From NCBI RefSeq assembly GCF_016427565.1, contig NZ_JAELXT010000022.1:1-64000 (forward strand): a stretch of 64,000 nucleotides of DNA. Reading direction: 5' to 3'. This DNA comes from Microvirga splendida. GTDB taxonomy: Bacteria; Pseudomonadota; Alphaproteobacteria; Rhizobiales; Beijerinckiaceae. The position numbers and the translations under genes are program-made. Shown one piece after another: positions 9,429 through 19,543 of the stretch (its first letter is position 1; each line of letters opens with the position of its first letter). Below the pieces are notes generated by a model that saw only the letters and a list, made by a program, of their open reading frames with translations, searched no databases and had not been told where the DNA came from.

Positions 9429-9941
9429 ATGAGGTCTCCCGTCCTGGTCAGCGAACGCTTGTGTTTTCACCCTTGGGGCGCCGAGGACTTTCCGCTGTTC
9501 GCATCGCTGCACGGCGATCCCGAGGTGCAGTATTTCCTGCAGAAGGGCGAACCGCCCTGGGACGAGGCGTTTCTTCGGGCGAAGTTCGAGGGCTTCCGGG
9601 ACGATTATGCCGCCCATGGCTGGACCAAGTTCAAGGTCACCGACCAGCAGGGAGCATTCCTCGGCCGTGCAGGATTCGGATGGTTTCCAGCAACCGGCGA
9701 GGTCGAGCTCGGCTACAGCTTCATGCGCGCCTTCTGGGGCCACGGCTATGCGACCGAGGCCGCCTCTGCGCTGCTCGACTGGATCTACAGAACGAAGCCC
9801 CTCGATCACGTGATCGGGTTCGCGGTGGCCGAGCATGCAGCCTCCCGCCGCGTGCTCGAAAAGGTCGGCATGACCTTCACGGGGATCAGGGATGTCGATG
9901 CGATCCCCAATGCCTTCTATCGTCACACCCGCCCAGCCTGA
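9429..9941 (+). CDS. GNAT family N-acetyltransferase (RimJ/RimL-like)
   Basis: 170-residue acetyl-CoA-dependent N-acetyltransferase. It follows the RimJ/RimL pattern: an N-terminal SERLCFHPWGAEDF segment, a central strand GEVELGYSFMRAFWGHGYATEA carrying the acetyl-CoA pyrophosphate-binding turn (WGHGYATEA), and the C-terminal ASRRVLEKVGMTFTG helix-turn. Relatives acetylate ribosomal protein N-termini, small amines or antibiotics; the acceptor here is unknown. It begins nine bases after the amidotransferase stop and ends about 95 bases before the convergent RTX gene. Confidence 0.87.
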   Translation: MRSPVLVSERLCFHPWGAEDFPLFASLHGDPEVQYFLQKGEPPWDEAFLRAKFEGFRDDYAAHGWTKFKVTDQQGAFLGRAGFGWFPATGEVELGYSFMRAFWGHGYATEAASALLDWIYRTKPLDHVIGFAVAEHAASRRVLEKVGMTFTGIRDVDAIPNAFYRHTRPA

Positions 9942-9979
9942 GGAATCTCGGTTTTAACCCGGCATCGAGCTAAGGGCGG

Positions 9980-10016
9980 AACGCCGCGTTTCATCAGCGG
10001 CGGCGCGGCGCTGGAC
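9980..10016. terminator. GC-rich inverted repeat between convergent genes
   Basis: Between the convergent GNAT and RTX genes, a CGCCGCG arm is matched by CGCGGCG about 15 bases later. It could terminate transcription from both sides, but there is no T-run, so the call is weak. Confidence 0.25.
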
Positions 10017-10035
10017 CGGGCAGACGTTCGAGGCC

Positions 10036-12153
10036 TTAGATCACGAAGAAGTCGTGCCAGTAGAGCTTCGTCTTGTTGGTGAGGATCGCGATCTTCACCT
10101 GCGTCTTGGAGCCGGTGCCGTCCTGGTCGTAATAGAGGCTACCCGTCTTCTTGTCGTAGACGATCCGGTCCTCCGCATCCTGGGCTTTCTTGCCCTCCAC
10201 GAACATATCCTTCTTGAACTTTACCCCTTTGGATGTGCCCTTCCCCAGATTGGTGAAGTATTTGTTATCGAGGTGGAAGCCGTCATCTGCCGACTTGAAG
10301 TCATAGATCCTGTCAACATTGCGCGTCTTGTGCAGGGCCGTGTCGAACACGAACACGTCCTTGCCCGTGCCGCTATACAGCCGGTCGTTACCCGCCTTGC
10401 CGTAGAGACTGTCATTGCCGCCGTGGCCTTTCAGGATATTCGCCCCGCGGTTCCCTGTAATGACATTGGCGGTGTCGGAGCCGCTTAAGCTGTATCCGAT
10501 GGTGCTGGATGCTGAAGCGAGAGACAGGACTTCCACTTCAGACGTGAGAGCAAGGGCATAGGAGCCTGTCGCGTATAGGGCGTCGCGCCCTTGTCCCGCA
10601 TGTTCTGTCACTGTGTCGCCTGCGCGCACGTAATAGGCGTCACTGCCTAAGTCGCCCTGGAAGTGCGCCGCGCCGTTGCCGAGAAAAGTATCGGCATGTA
10701 CCGAGCCGATGATGCCTTCGATAGAGACCCAGGTATCACCTGCGCCATCGCCGGTCGCTCCCGCGAGGCCGGCTGTCACCCCTGTGGCCGAACTGGCGAA
10801 GGACACGAAGTCAAAGCCTTCACCGCCGTCCAGCGTGTCTGCGCCCGTACCGCCGTCCAGCGTATCGCTCCCGGCTTCGCCCCGAAGGCGGTCGTTGCCG
10901 CCCGCTCCGTACAGCACATCGGCATAAAGGGTTCCGACAAACTCGTCCGCTCCGGACGTGCCGGCCCAGCTGACGGCCGATCTGGGGTCGATGACCCGTG
11001 CGCACACATTGGATTCGTTGGTGGCGTCCGAGAGGGGATATGCATCGGTCCAGGTGACGATCAGGCGGCCATCTGTCAGGAGTGCAAGTGACGGATCCCC
11101 TTGCCACTCCGCCGTGCCGGTATTGACCCGGATGCTGCCCTGATGGGTTCCGTTCCGGTCGAACGTAGACAGATGAATGTCCGACCGGTCATCGGCACTG
11201 GAAGACGACTGACCGAAGGCTACGGCAAACCCGCCATCTTGAAGGGCGACGACGGAACTGGTCGCTCCGTCAATACTCGCAGCCAATGTGAAGGCTGCGC
11301 CGATTGAATTGCCATTCTGATCAAAGATTTGCCCGTCGAGACGGTCCAGATAGGTTGTAGTGTCCGGGCTTAGAAACTCGGCTCTCCATGTGATCACGAA
11401 GCGCCCGTCAGACAACACCGCCACCTCGGGATTTCCAAGGTAGGATCCTGCGTCCTCAATCGTGATCTCCTTCCGCACGCCTCCATCAGCGCGCGAAACG
11501 ATGCGAGCCCTGATAACCTGATCTCCGCTGTCGTCGTTCTCCGAAAAGACGAGAATGTCGTTTTGCGCCGTCAGGGTTTCAATGGATGGATCCCGCTGCA
11601 TGAAGCCGGACTTGCTATCGACAGGCCTTTCGATGCCAGCCTGCCATTCGCCGTTGCCTCCTTGCGTGTAGCTGCGGGTCCAGATTTCATAAGCGGGATC
11701 GTTGCGATAAGCATAACTTGCCGTGAATCCGCCGTTGTCCAAGACTGCGAGCGAGACGTAATCAAGATCGGACGCTGCCGGCCCGCTGATCTCAAAATCG
11801 CTGTCGGCGGCTTTTCCGGAAGCATCGTAGGTCCGGGCTCGGATGATACCACCCGACGTGCTCGCATCCGTCCAAGCGATCACGAAACGCCCGTCGCTGA
11901 GGGCAACTACATCCGGGTTGTACTGGCTTCCGGCCATGGTCGTGTTGACGATGAACTCGGCAACCTTTTCAGTGCCGTCCGGATTGAAGATGCGTGCGCG
12001 GATATCGAGGGAACTCGATCCGACCTGGCTCCAATCGATATAGGTGACAACGATACTGCCGTCCTTGAGAACGGCACTGGCCGATAATTCCTGTTGGCCC
12101 AAGGTCACATCATTGACCAGGAATTCTGAGCCCCACAGAACAGGCGCGACCAT
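10036..12153 (-). CDS. RTX calcium-binding protein with N-terminal propeller-like repeats
   Basis: 705-residue secreted-type protein. Residues about 1-390 hold roughly seven repeats of about 55 residues around a core like VVALSDGRFVIAWTD (also VAVLSDGRFVITW, LALLTDGRLIVTW, SAVLKDGSIVVTY), suggesting a seven-bladed beta-propeller. Glycine/aspartate nonapeptides follow at about 413-451 (GGNDRLRGEAGSDTLDGG) and about 566-600 (GGNDSLYGKAGNDRLYSG); these form calcium-binding parallel beta-rolls. The last 100 residues (NVDRIYDFKSADDGF onward) match the usual C-terminal end of RTX proteins that carry an uncleaved type I secretion signal. There is no N-terminal signal peptide. No HlyB/HlyD/TolC genes are in the window. 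The ligand or target of the propeller is unknown. Confidence 0.85.
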   Translation of the reverse strand: MVAPVLWGSEFLVNDVTLGQQELSASAVLKDGSIVVTYIDWSQVGSSSLDIRARIFNPDGTEKVAEFIVNTTMAGSQYNPDVVALSDGRFVIAWTDASTSGGIIRARTYDASGKAADSDFEISGPAASDLDYVSLAVLDNGGFTASYAYRNDPAYEIWTRSYTQGGNGEWQAGIERPVDSKSGFMQRDPSIETLTAQNDILVFSENDDSGDQVIRARIVSRADGGVRKEITIEDAGSYLGNPEVAVLSDGRFVITWRAEFLSPDTTTYLDRLDGQIFDQNGNSIGAAFTLAASIDGATSSVVALQDGGFAVAFGQSSSSADDRSDIHLSTFDRNGTHQGSIRVNTGTAEWQGDPSLALLTDGRLIVTWTDAYPLSDATNESNVCARVIDPRSAVSWAGTSGADEFVGTLYADVLYGAGGNDRLRGEAGSDTLDGGTGADTLDGGEGFDFVSFASSATGVTAGLAGATGDGAGDTWVSIEGIIGSVHADTFLGNGAAHFQGDLGSDAYYVRAGDTVTEHAGQGRDALYATGSYALALTSEVEVLSLASASSTIGYSLSGSDTANVITGNRGANILKGHGGNDSLYGKAGNDRLYSGTGKDVFVFDTALHKTRNVDRIYDFKSADDGFHLDNKYFTNLGKGTSKGVKFKKDMFVEGKKAQDAEDRIVYDKKTGSLYYDQDGTGSKTQVKIAILTNKTKLYWHDFFVI

Positions 12154-12164
12154 GATTTACCCCC

Positions 12165-12190
12165 GAGGCGCCGTCGAATCGGCGCCTTTT
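12165..12190 (-). promoter_or_regulatory. 5'-leader hairpin of the RTX gene
   Basis: GGCGCC arms separated by about eight bases lie just upstream of the RTX start (ATG at 12151-12153), with a G-rich ribosome-binding stretch between them. On the plus strand the same hairpin is followed by TTTTGTTT and looks like a terminator, but no plus-strand gene precedes it. Its role is uncertain. Confidence 0.35.
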
Positions 12191-12316
12191 GTTTGAATTC
12201 ACATGGGCTTTATCGGGGTGGTGCCGTTACGGCAATCTTAAAGCACGTCGAGTAAAGTCAAGGCTCAAGTCGCGTGCGATCAATGTGCGGAAACGCACCC
12301 TGGTGCACGCGCTCTC

Positions 12317-13750
12317 TTACGTCGCGTCGAACTCGAACGGCGACACGCCGCGCTTCATCTCGTCCACGATCAGCGCATGCATCAGGGGCGGCGCGGCGCG
12401 CTGGGGGCAGGCGGCGCGCTCGCACAGGCGGCAGTTGATTCCGATGGGCGTGGCCTCGGCGGAGGGCAGGTCGAGGCCGCGCGCATAGACGAGGCGGTGG
12501 GCGTATTTCAGCTCGCAGCCGAGGCCGACCACGAATTGCGGGTCGGGGGCTCCCCAGGGGTTGAAGGCGCGCTTGACCGTGCGGGCCATGGAGAACCAGC
12601 GCGAGCCATCCGGCAGCTCAACGATCTGGGTGGCCACCTGGCCCGGGGTGCGGAAGGTGGAGTGCAGGTTCCAGAGCGGGCAGGTGCCGCCGAACTGCGA
12701 AAACGGGAAGCGCCCTGACGAGAAGCGCTTCGACACGTTGCCTGCCGAATCCACCCGCACCAGGAAGAACGGGATGCCCCGCGCGCCGGGGCGGGCGAGC
12801 GTCGTGAGCCGGTGCGCCACTTGCTCGAAGCTGGCGCCGAAGCGGGCGCCCAGCACCTCCACGTCATAGCCCAGCGCCTCTGCTGCCCCGTGGAAGCGGC
12901 CGTAGGGCATCATCAGGGCACCGGCGAAATAGTTGCCGAACGAAACCCGCAGCAGGCGCCGGGCCGGGCCATCGGCCGGCTCCAGGCGGGCAGCCAGCGC
13001 ATCGATGGTCTCGCGCATCTCGGCGAAGGCCAGCTGGTAGGCGGCCTGGAAGGTCCTTCCGGAAGGATCTACCAGCTCGGAGATCAGGAGCTGGCGCCGG
13101 TGGTGATCGTAGCGGCGCAGAGCATCGGGCATCACGTCGATGGGCATCACCCGCACCCGGATGCCGTGCCTGGCGTGCAGGCGCTCGCTGATGGCGAAGA
13201 ACAGGTCGTGCCCGCTCGATGCGAGGTCCGATGCCAGGGCCTCGGCGGCCTCGTCGAGTTCCGGAAAGTGGTTCTTCGCCTCGTGGATCAGCTCCCGCAC
13301 CCGGTCGACCGGGTTGACCTGCGGGGCGTCCTCGGCGCGGTCGCGGTCGTTGAGGTTGGGCGTCACCGCCTCCCGGGCTCCGCGCATGGCCTGATACGCC
13401 CGGTAGAGGCGGTTGATGGCGTCGACCAGGGAGGGGGCGCTCTCCACGGTCTCGCGCAGCTCGAGCCGCGCCACCGGGGTCGAGCGGAACAGCGGGTCGG
13501 CGAAGACTTCCTCCAGCTCCGAGACGGTGCGGCCGTGATCGTCGTTGGCGAATTCCCGCGGGTCGAGCTGGTAGGCATGGGCGAGGCGGATGAGCACCTG
13601 TGCGGTGATCGGGCGCTGGTTGCGCTCCATCAGGTTCAGGTAGCTGGCCGAGAGCCCGAGCTCCTCGGCCATGCGGGACTGGCTCAGGTTGAGGTCCCGC
13701 CGCAGACGTTTCAGGCGGGGGCCGACGAAAAGCTTTCTGCTCTCATCCAT
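12317..13750 (-). CDS. ScfR/RamB-type XRE transcriptional regulator of acyl-CoA/glyoxylate metabolism
   Basis: 477-residue DNA-binding regulator. An N-terminal Cro/CI helix-turn-helix (about 10-65: LSQSRMAEELGLSASYLNLMERNQRP) is followed by an IrrE-like (DUF955) central domain and a C-terminal DUF2083 domain. A conserved cysteine cluster sits at C440, C443 and C448 (CRLCERAAC). This is the architecture of RamB, PccR and ScfR, which sense short-chain acyl-CoA and control the glyoxylate shunt, acetate or propionate genes. It is divergent from aceA across 188 bases, which fits control of isocitrate lyase. Its ATG (13748-13750) directly abuts a TTGTAAA-N4-TTTACAA palindrome, suggesting autoregulation. 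Confidence 0.9.
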   Translation of the reverse strand: MDESRKLFVGPRLKRLRRDLNLSQSRMAEELGLSASYLNLMERNQRPITAQVLIRLAHAYQLDPREFANDDHGRTVSELEEVFADPLFRSTPVARLELRETVESAPSLVDAINRLYRAYQAMRGAREAVTPNLNDRDRAEDAPQVNPVDRVRELIHEAKNHFPELDEAAEALASDLASSGHDLFFAISERLHARHGIRVRVMPIDVMPDALRRYDHHRRQLLISELVDPSGRTFQAAYQLAFAEMRETIDALAARLEPADGPARRLLRVSFGNYFAGALMMPYGRFHGAAEALGYDVEVLGARFGASFEQVAHRLTTLARPGARGIPFFLVRVDSAGNVSKRFSSGRFPFSQFGGTCPLWNLHSTFRTPGQVATQIVELPDGSRWFSMARTVKRAFNPWGAPDPQFVVGLGCELKYAHRLVYARGLDLPSAEATPIGINCRLCERAACPQRAAPPLMHALIVDEMKRGVSPFEFDAT

Positions 13751-13751
13751 A

Positions 13752-13800
13752 TTGTAAATCTTTTTACAACTTTACACGAGGTGGGTTGTCATCACTTTAC
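13752..13800. promoter_or_regulatory. Probable operator between the ScfR-like gene and aceA
   Basis: A perfect inverted repeat TTGTAAA (13752-13758), N4, TTTACAA (13763-13769) begins one base from the regulator start codon. Further TTTACA half-sites follow at 13771-13776 and 13795-13800, and a TGTAAA lies near 13919 just before aceA. Clustered half-sites in a divergent promoter beside a RamB/ScfR gene make this the likely regulator binding site. Binding is inference. Confidence 0.5.
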
Positions 13801-13938
13801 AGGGCGACTTTTCTTCGCAAATCCATCGTTGAAACAAAAGCTTCTTCAAGGATTATTAGAGGAACGAGCCCTGCTGCATTGCATCAATACTGGCCTGCAG
13901 GCGGGTTTTGTCAAGGAATGTAAACTGAAGGATTGCAG

Positions 13939-15258
<1,320 letters not shown>

Positions 15259-15301
15259 CCCTCGACGAACCTCGAACCCTTTTCAGCAATGGAGATCGAC
15301 A

Positions 15302-15511
15302 ATGAGCAATTCACGTTTCTGGGTGGTCGGCGGCGAGTACACCTCCTGCGACTGCGAAAAAATCGTCCAGGGCACCGAGCGGGTCATCGGACCTTTCGAG
15401 AGCCGCCATGAGGCCGAGCGCACCTGGCGCACGCTCTCCGAGGATCACCGGCCGCAGGCTCAGGTCCGCTTCACCATCGCCCAGGAGCCTCCGTCGACCC
15501 TGAGCGCCTGA
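15302..15511 (+). CDS. DUF4170 family small protein
   Basis: 69 residues (MSNSRFWVVGGEYTSCDCEK at the start). It matches the short DUF4170 family common in Alphaproteobacteria: a W-V-V-G-G-E-Y opening, a GPFESRHEAERTWRTLSEDHR helix, and a final strand. No function is known. It begins 43 bases after aceA with AATGGAGATCGACA before the ATG, a plausible ribosome-binding site, so it may share the aceA transcript. Confidence 0.8.
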   Translation: MSNSRFWVVGGEYTSCDCEKIVQGTERVIGPFESRHEAERTWRTLSEDHRPQAQVRFTIAQEPPSTLSA

Positions 15512-15688
15512 AGAGGCCATTTGAGGCGCTGAAGGTCGCCCCGCCGGAGGACGAGGTTCCTTCGGCGGGATCTTTCGTCACAACACGAAGTTTTTATCCT
15601 CCGGCCAAAGTCTTCTTGAGACCCCCTCTGCCTAAATCGCCAGACTGTCCTAAAAACAGCTGGGCAAGATTCGAGTAAGGGGGTTCCC

Positions 15689-16603
15689 ATGAAATCCGTC
15701 CTCAAGCCGGCTCTGTTCGCCATTGCCCTCGGGCTAGCGGCGGCAGGCACCGCAAAGGCCGATGTGGTCGTCTCGTCCAAGATCGACACGGAAGGCTCCG
15801 TCCTCGGCAACATCATCCTGCTCGCCCTCGATGCCAACGGCATCAAGACCCAGGACCGGATCCAGCTCGGCGCCACCCCGGTGGTGCGCAAGGCCCTCAC
15901 CGCGGGCGAGATCGACATCTACCCCGAATATACCGGCAATGCGGGCTTCTTCTTCAACAAGGCCGACGATCCCGTATGGAAGGACGCCGCCAAAGGCTAC
16001 GAGACCGCCAAGAAGCTCGATTACGACGCCAACAAGATCGTCTGGCTCGAACCGGCGCCGGCCAACAACACCTGGGCGATCGCCGTGCGCAAGGAAGTGG
16101 CCGACGCCAACAAGCTGAAGACTATGTCGGATTTCGGCCAATGGATCGCCAAGGGCGGCAAGGTGGTGCTCGCGGCTTCCGCCGAGTTCGTGAACTCGGA
16201 AGCGGCCCTGCCGGCCTTCCAGAAAACCTACGATTTCCGCATGAAGCCGGAGCAGCTCATCGTGCTCTCCGGCGGCGACACGGCGGCCACGATCAAGGCG
16301 GCGGCCGAGCAGACCAACGGGGCCAACGCCGCCATGGTCTACGGCACCGACGGTGGCATCGCACCGTCCGGCCTCGTGGTGCTGGAGGACGACAAGAAGG
16401 TGCAGCCCGTCTACGCGCCCGCTCCCATCGTGCGCGAGTCGGCCCTGAAGGAGAACCCAAAGATCGCGGAGGTCCTGAAGCCCGTTTTCGCCTCCCTGGA
16501 CCTGAAGACCCTCCAGGAGCTGAACGCCCGCGTGCAGGTCGGCGGCGAGCCGGCGAAGGCGGTGGCCATGGATTACCTGAAGTCCAAGGGCTTCCTGAAG
16601 TGA
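15689..16603 (+). CDS. osmF: OsmF-like osmoprotectant ABC transporter substrate-binding protein
   Basis: Periplasmic binding protein of the quaternary-amine (glycine betaine/choline/carnitine) uptake family, 304 residues. A signal peptide runs to about residue 24 (AAAGTAKAD), and the mature protein begins VVVSSKIDTEGSVLGNI. The ligand-region motif EIDIYPEYTGNAGFFF is typical of OpuC/OsmF proteins. It is preceded by AAGGGGG. It starts a run of nine plus-strand genes with 51 bases to the first permease. OsmF/YehZ proteins bind glycine betaine with low affinity, so the exact ligand is uncertain. Confidence 0.9.
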   Translation: MKSVLKPALFAIALGLAAAGTAKADVVVSSKIDTEGSVLGNIILLALDANGIKTQDRIQLGATPVVRKALTAGEIDIYPEYTGNAGFFFNKADDPVWKDAAKGYETAKKLDYDANKIVWLEPAPANNTWAIAVRKEVADANKLKTMSDFGQWIAKGGKVVLAASAEFVNSEAALPAFQKTYDFRMKPEQLIVLSGGDTAATIKAAAEQTNGANAAMVYGTDGGIAPSGLVVLEDDKKVQPVYAPAPIVRESALKENPKIAEVLKPVFASLDLKTLQELNARVQVGGEPAKAVAMDYLKSKGFLK

Positions 16604-16654
16604 TCCGACGGCTGGACTCGAAGTAAGAACTGCACGACCAGGGCCGGACGCTTT

Positions 16655-17866
16655 GTGAATACGATCTCCTCTCGAACCACCGCGCCCGGCATGCTCACCC
16701 TGCGCCCCGCCCTGCACCTGGACCGGCTCGGGAGCGTGATCGCTGTGCTCATCGGCGTCGCGCTGTTCGCCAGCCCCTTCGTGACGTACCGGGCCAACCG
16801 CATTGTCTCGGGCGAGGGGCGCCTGCTCGTCGATGCGCTGCCGCCGGCGGGCGCGGTCGCCGTCATCGCCGTGGTGCTCGGCGTCGCGCTCTGCGCGGTG
16901 CTGGCGCAAAGGCCGCTCGTGCGGCTGGCGGCCGCCTGCCTGGGGCTTGTGACCATCTTTCCCGCGGTCGGGTTCTCGGCGGGCTTCGTGACGCCCGCGG
17001 GCAACACCTTCGCCCGCGTGTCGCCCGCCATCGGCTTCTGGCTTCTCGCCCTGGCCCTCGCGCTGCTCGCCGCCGATGCGCTGACGCGCCTGCGCCTCGG
17101 GCCCTGGGGGAGGCTCGCGGCCTTGAGCCTCGCCGCGGGGGCGCTGGCGCTGCTGCTGTTGTCGGGCGCCTGGGGCGATCTCTCCCTGATGAAGGAATAT
17201 GCCAACCGGGCCGAGAGCTTCTGGCGCGAGGCGCGCCAGCACTTGTGGCTCGCCTTCGGATCGATGCTCGCCGCCTGCCTCGCCGGATTGCCGCTCGGCA
17301 TGATCAGCCACCGCGTTCCCGCCCTGCGGTCGTCCATCCTGCAGGGGCTCGGCGTCGTGCAGACGATCCCGAGCATCGCGCTCTTCGGCATCCTGATTGC
17401 GCCTCTCGGCTATCTCGCGGCCAACGTGCCGCTCGCCGCTGCGCTCGGCATCCGCGGCATCGGCGCGGCGCCCGCCTTCATCGCGCTGTTCCTCTATTCC
17501 CTGCTGCCGGTGGTGGCCAACACGATGGCGGGTCTGGCCCAAGTGCCGGCCGACGTGACCGAGGCGGCGCGCGGCATGGGCCTGTCGCGGCGCCAGCGCC
17601 TCGTGCAGATCGAGCTGCCCCTCGCTTTTCCCGTCATTCTCGCGGGCATCCGCATCGTGCTGGTGCAGAATATCGGGCTCGCCACGGTGGCTGCGCTGAT
17701 CGGGGGAGGGGGCTTCGGCACCTTCGTGTTCCAGGGCATCGGCCAGACAGCGACCGACCTGGTGCTGCTCGGAGCCCTTCCGACGGTGGCTCTGTCCTTC
17801 GCCGCCGCCATCATCCTCGATGCGATCATCGACCTGACACGACGGGGCGCGCATGATCGAGATTGA
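16655..17866 (+). CDS. yehY: Osmoprotectant ABC transporter permease (YehY-like, long form)
   Basis: 403-residue inner-membrane permease. About 190 N-terminal residues hold several extra membrane helices, as in YehY. The binding-protein-dependent permease domain follows with the EAA-type cytoplasmic loop GMGLSRRQRLVQIELPLAFPVILAGIR that contacts the ATPase. The start is taken as GTG 16655; an in-frame ATG lies at 16691. Its last 14 bases overlap the ATPase gene. It pairs with the short permease two genes downstream to form a heterodimeric pore. Confidence 0.88.
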   Translation: MNTISSRTTAPGMLTLRPALHLDRLGSVIAVLIGVALFASPFVTYRANRIVSGEGRLLVDALPPAGAVAVIAVVLGVALCAVLAQRPLVRLAAACLGLVTIFPAVGFSAGFVTPAGNTFARVSPAIGFWLLALALALLAADALTRLRLGPWGRLAALSLAAGALALLLLSGAWGDLSLMKEYANRAESFWREARQHLWLAFGSMLAACLAGLPLGMISHRVPALRSSILQGLGVVQTIPSIALFGILIAPLGYLAANVPLAAALGIRGIGAAPAFIALFLYSLLPVVANTMAGLAQVPADVTEAARGMGLSRRQRLVQIELPLAFPVILAGIRIVLVQNIGLATVAALIGGGGFGTFVFQGIGQTATDLVLLGALPTVALSFAAAIILDAIIDLTRRGAHDRD

Positions 17867-18791
17867 GCATCTCAGCAAGCGCTACGGCGAGACCGCGGTC
17901 GTCGACGACGTGTCCTTCACGGTCGACGAGGGGGAGATCGCGGTCGTGGTCGGCACCTCGGGGGCTGGCAAGTCGACCCTGCTGCGCATGATCAACCGGC
18001 TCGTGGTGCCCGATGAGGGCCGCGTCCTCATCGACGGGCAGGACACGGCGACGATCCCGGAGGACGAGCTGCGCCATCGCATCGGCTACGTCATCCAGGG
18101 CTACGGGCTGTTCCCGCATCGCACGGTCGCGGAGAACATCGCCACGGTGCCGCGCCTGCTCGGCTGGGACAGGCGGCGCATCGCGGCACGGGTCGAGGAA
18201 CTGCTCGACCTGTTCCAGCTCGACGCGAGCGAGTTCGCGCGGAAGTTTCCGCATCAATTGTCCGGCGGCCAGCAGCAGCGCGTGGGCGTGGCGCGTGCGC
18301 TTGCCGCAAAGCCCGCGCTCCTGCTGATGGACGAGCCCTTCGGGTCGCTCGATCCCGTCATCCGCGGCAAGGCGCAGGACGATCTGCTGGCGATCCAGCG
18401 CCGGCTCGGCACCACCATCGTGCTCGTCACCCACGACATGAACGAGGCCTTCCATCTGGGCAGCCGCATCGCCGTCATGGACCAGGCGCGCCTCCTGCAA
18501 TATGCCACGCCGGCCGACCTGCTGACCCATCCGGCGGAGCCCTTCGTCGAGCAGCTCGTGGGAACGGCGGAGCGGCCGTTCCGCCTCCTGTCCTTCGTGA
18601 CGGTGCGGGATGCCATGGAGCCCGGGCCTGCCGACGGGGAGCCCTTGCTCCCCACGGCCAGCCTGCGCGAGGCGCTGGCGCAGCTGATCTGGCGCGGCAG
18701 GACAACGCTTCCCGTGGCCGACGCGTCGGGGGCTCCCGTCGGGCGCATCAGCGTCGAGGGCATTCTAGCGCACGGGCGGTCCCTGTCATGA
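17853..18791 (+). CDS. yehX: Osmoprotectant ABC transporter ATP-binding protein (YehX/OpuCA-like)
   Basis: 312-residue ATPase that powers import. The Walker A is GTSGAGKST (about 31-39), the Q-loop is VIQGYGLFPHRT, the signature is LSGGQQQR, the Walker B is LLLMDEPFGSLDP, and the H-loop is LVTHD. After the nucleotide-binding domain, about 70 residues remain (FVTVRDAMEPGPADGE onward). This resembles one CBS repeat; in OpuA relatives CBS domains sense ionic strength. It overlaps the upstream permease by 14 bases and the next permease by four (ATGA). Confidence 0.93.
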   Translation: MIEIEHLSKRYGETAVVDDVSFTVDEGEIAVVVGTSGAGKSTLLRMINRLVVPDEGRVLIDGQDTATIPEDELRHRIGYVIQGYGLFPHRTVAENIATVPRLLGWDRRRIAARVEELLDLFQLDASEFARKFPHQLSGGQQQRVGVARALAAKPALLLMDEPFGSLDPVIRGKAQDDLLAIQRRLGTTIVLVTHDMNEAFHLGSRIAVMDQARLLQYATPADLLTHPAEPFVEQLVGTAERPFRLLSFVTVRDAMEPGPADGEPLLPTASLREALAQLIWRGRTTLPVADASGAPVGRISVEGILAHGRSLS

Positions 18792-19543
18792 GCACGCGGG
18801 CCGTCATCCTGCGCGTCGCGGCGCTGCTCCTGCTCCTCGTCTTCGTGACGGCGCCGCAGCTCTTCGCCTTCGCGTTCGCGCCGCTGACCGCAAACGACGC
18901 GCCGGCGATCTACAACCAGGGCAGCCTGCTGGCCCTCACCCTGTCGCATCTGCGCATCGTGGCCCTGGCGACCCTCGCCAGCACCATCCTGGCGGTCGCG
19001 CTCGGCATCTTCGTCACCCGGCCTGCGGGGCGCGAGTTCCTGCCGCTCTCGCGCAGCCTCGTGAATATCGGCCAGACCTTCCCGCCCATCGCCGTGCTGG
19101 CCATCGCCGTGCCGCTCGTGGGCTTCGGGGACAAGCCTACCTTCATCGCGCTGTTTCTCTACGGCCTCCTGCCGATCTTCGAGAACACGCTGGCTGGTCT
19201 GTCGGAGGTGTCCCCCAGAACGCTCGAGGCCGCCAAGGGCATGGGCATGAACGCCCGCCAGCGCCTGTGGCAGGTGGAGCTGCCGCTCGCCCTGCCGGTG
19301 ATGCTCGCCGGCATCCGCCTGTCGGTCATCATCAGCCTCGGGACCGCCACCATCGGCTCCACCGTGGCGGCCAAGGGATTGGGCGAGGTCATCATCGCGG
19401 GCCTACAATCCAACAACGTCGCGTTCATTCTCCAAGGCGGGCTGGTGGTTGCTTTGCTGGCAATCTTGATCAACGACGGGCTCGGACTGGCCGAGCGGGT
19501 GGCCGCCAGGCGGCTGGGTCGTCCCATGGGCGGGTTGGCATGA
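18788..19543 (+). CDS. yehW: Osmoprotectant ABC transporter permease (YehW-like, short form)
   Basis: 251-residue inner-membrane permease, second pore subunit of the importer. Its first membrane helix is at about 8-30, and the coupling loop GMGMNARQRLWQVELPLALPVMLAGIRLS contacts the ATPase. ATGA overlap (18788-18791) joins it to the ATPase gene. At its 3' end another ATGA (19540-19543) joins it to heme oxygenase, so the transporter and the phytochrome genes are translationally coupled, which is unusual for this transporter family. Confidence 0.9.
   Translation: MSTRAVILRVAALLLLLVFVTAPQLFAFAFAPLTANDAPAIYNQGSLLALTLSHLRIVALATLASTILAVALGIFVTRPAGREFLPLSRSLVNIGQTFPPIAVLAIAVPLVGFGDKPTFIALFLYGLLPIFENTLAGLSEVSPRTLEAAKGMGMNARQRLWQVELPLALPVMLAGIRLSVIISLGTATIGSTVAAKGLGEVIIAGLQSNNVAFILQGGLVVALLAILINDGLGLAERVAARRLGRPMGGLA

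Noticed and set aside
10800..10930. Tandem DNA repeat or CRISPR-like array in the RTX gene
   Set aside because: The repetition is at protein level (glycine/aspartate nonapeptides); the DNA copies are not identical and have no spacers.
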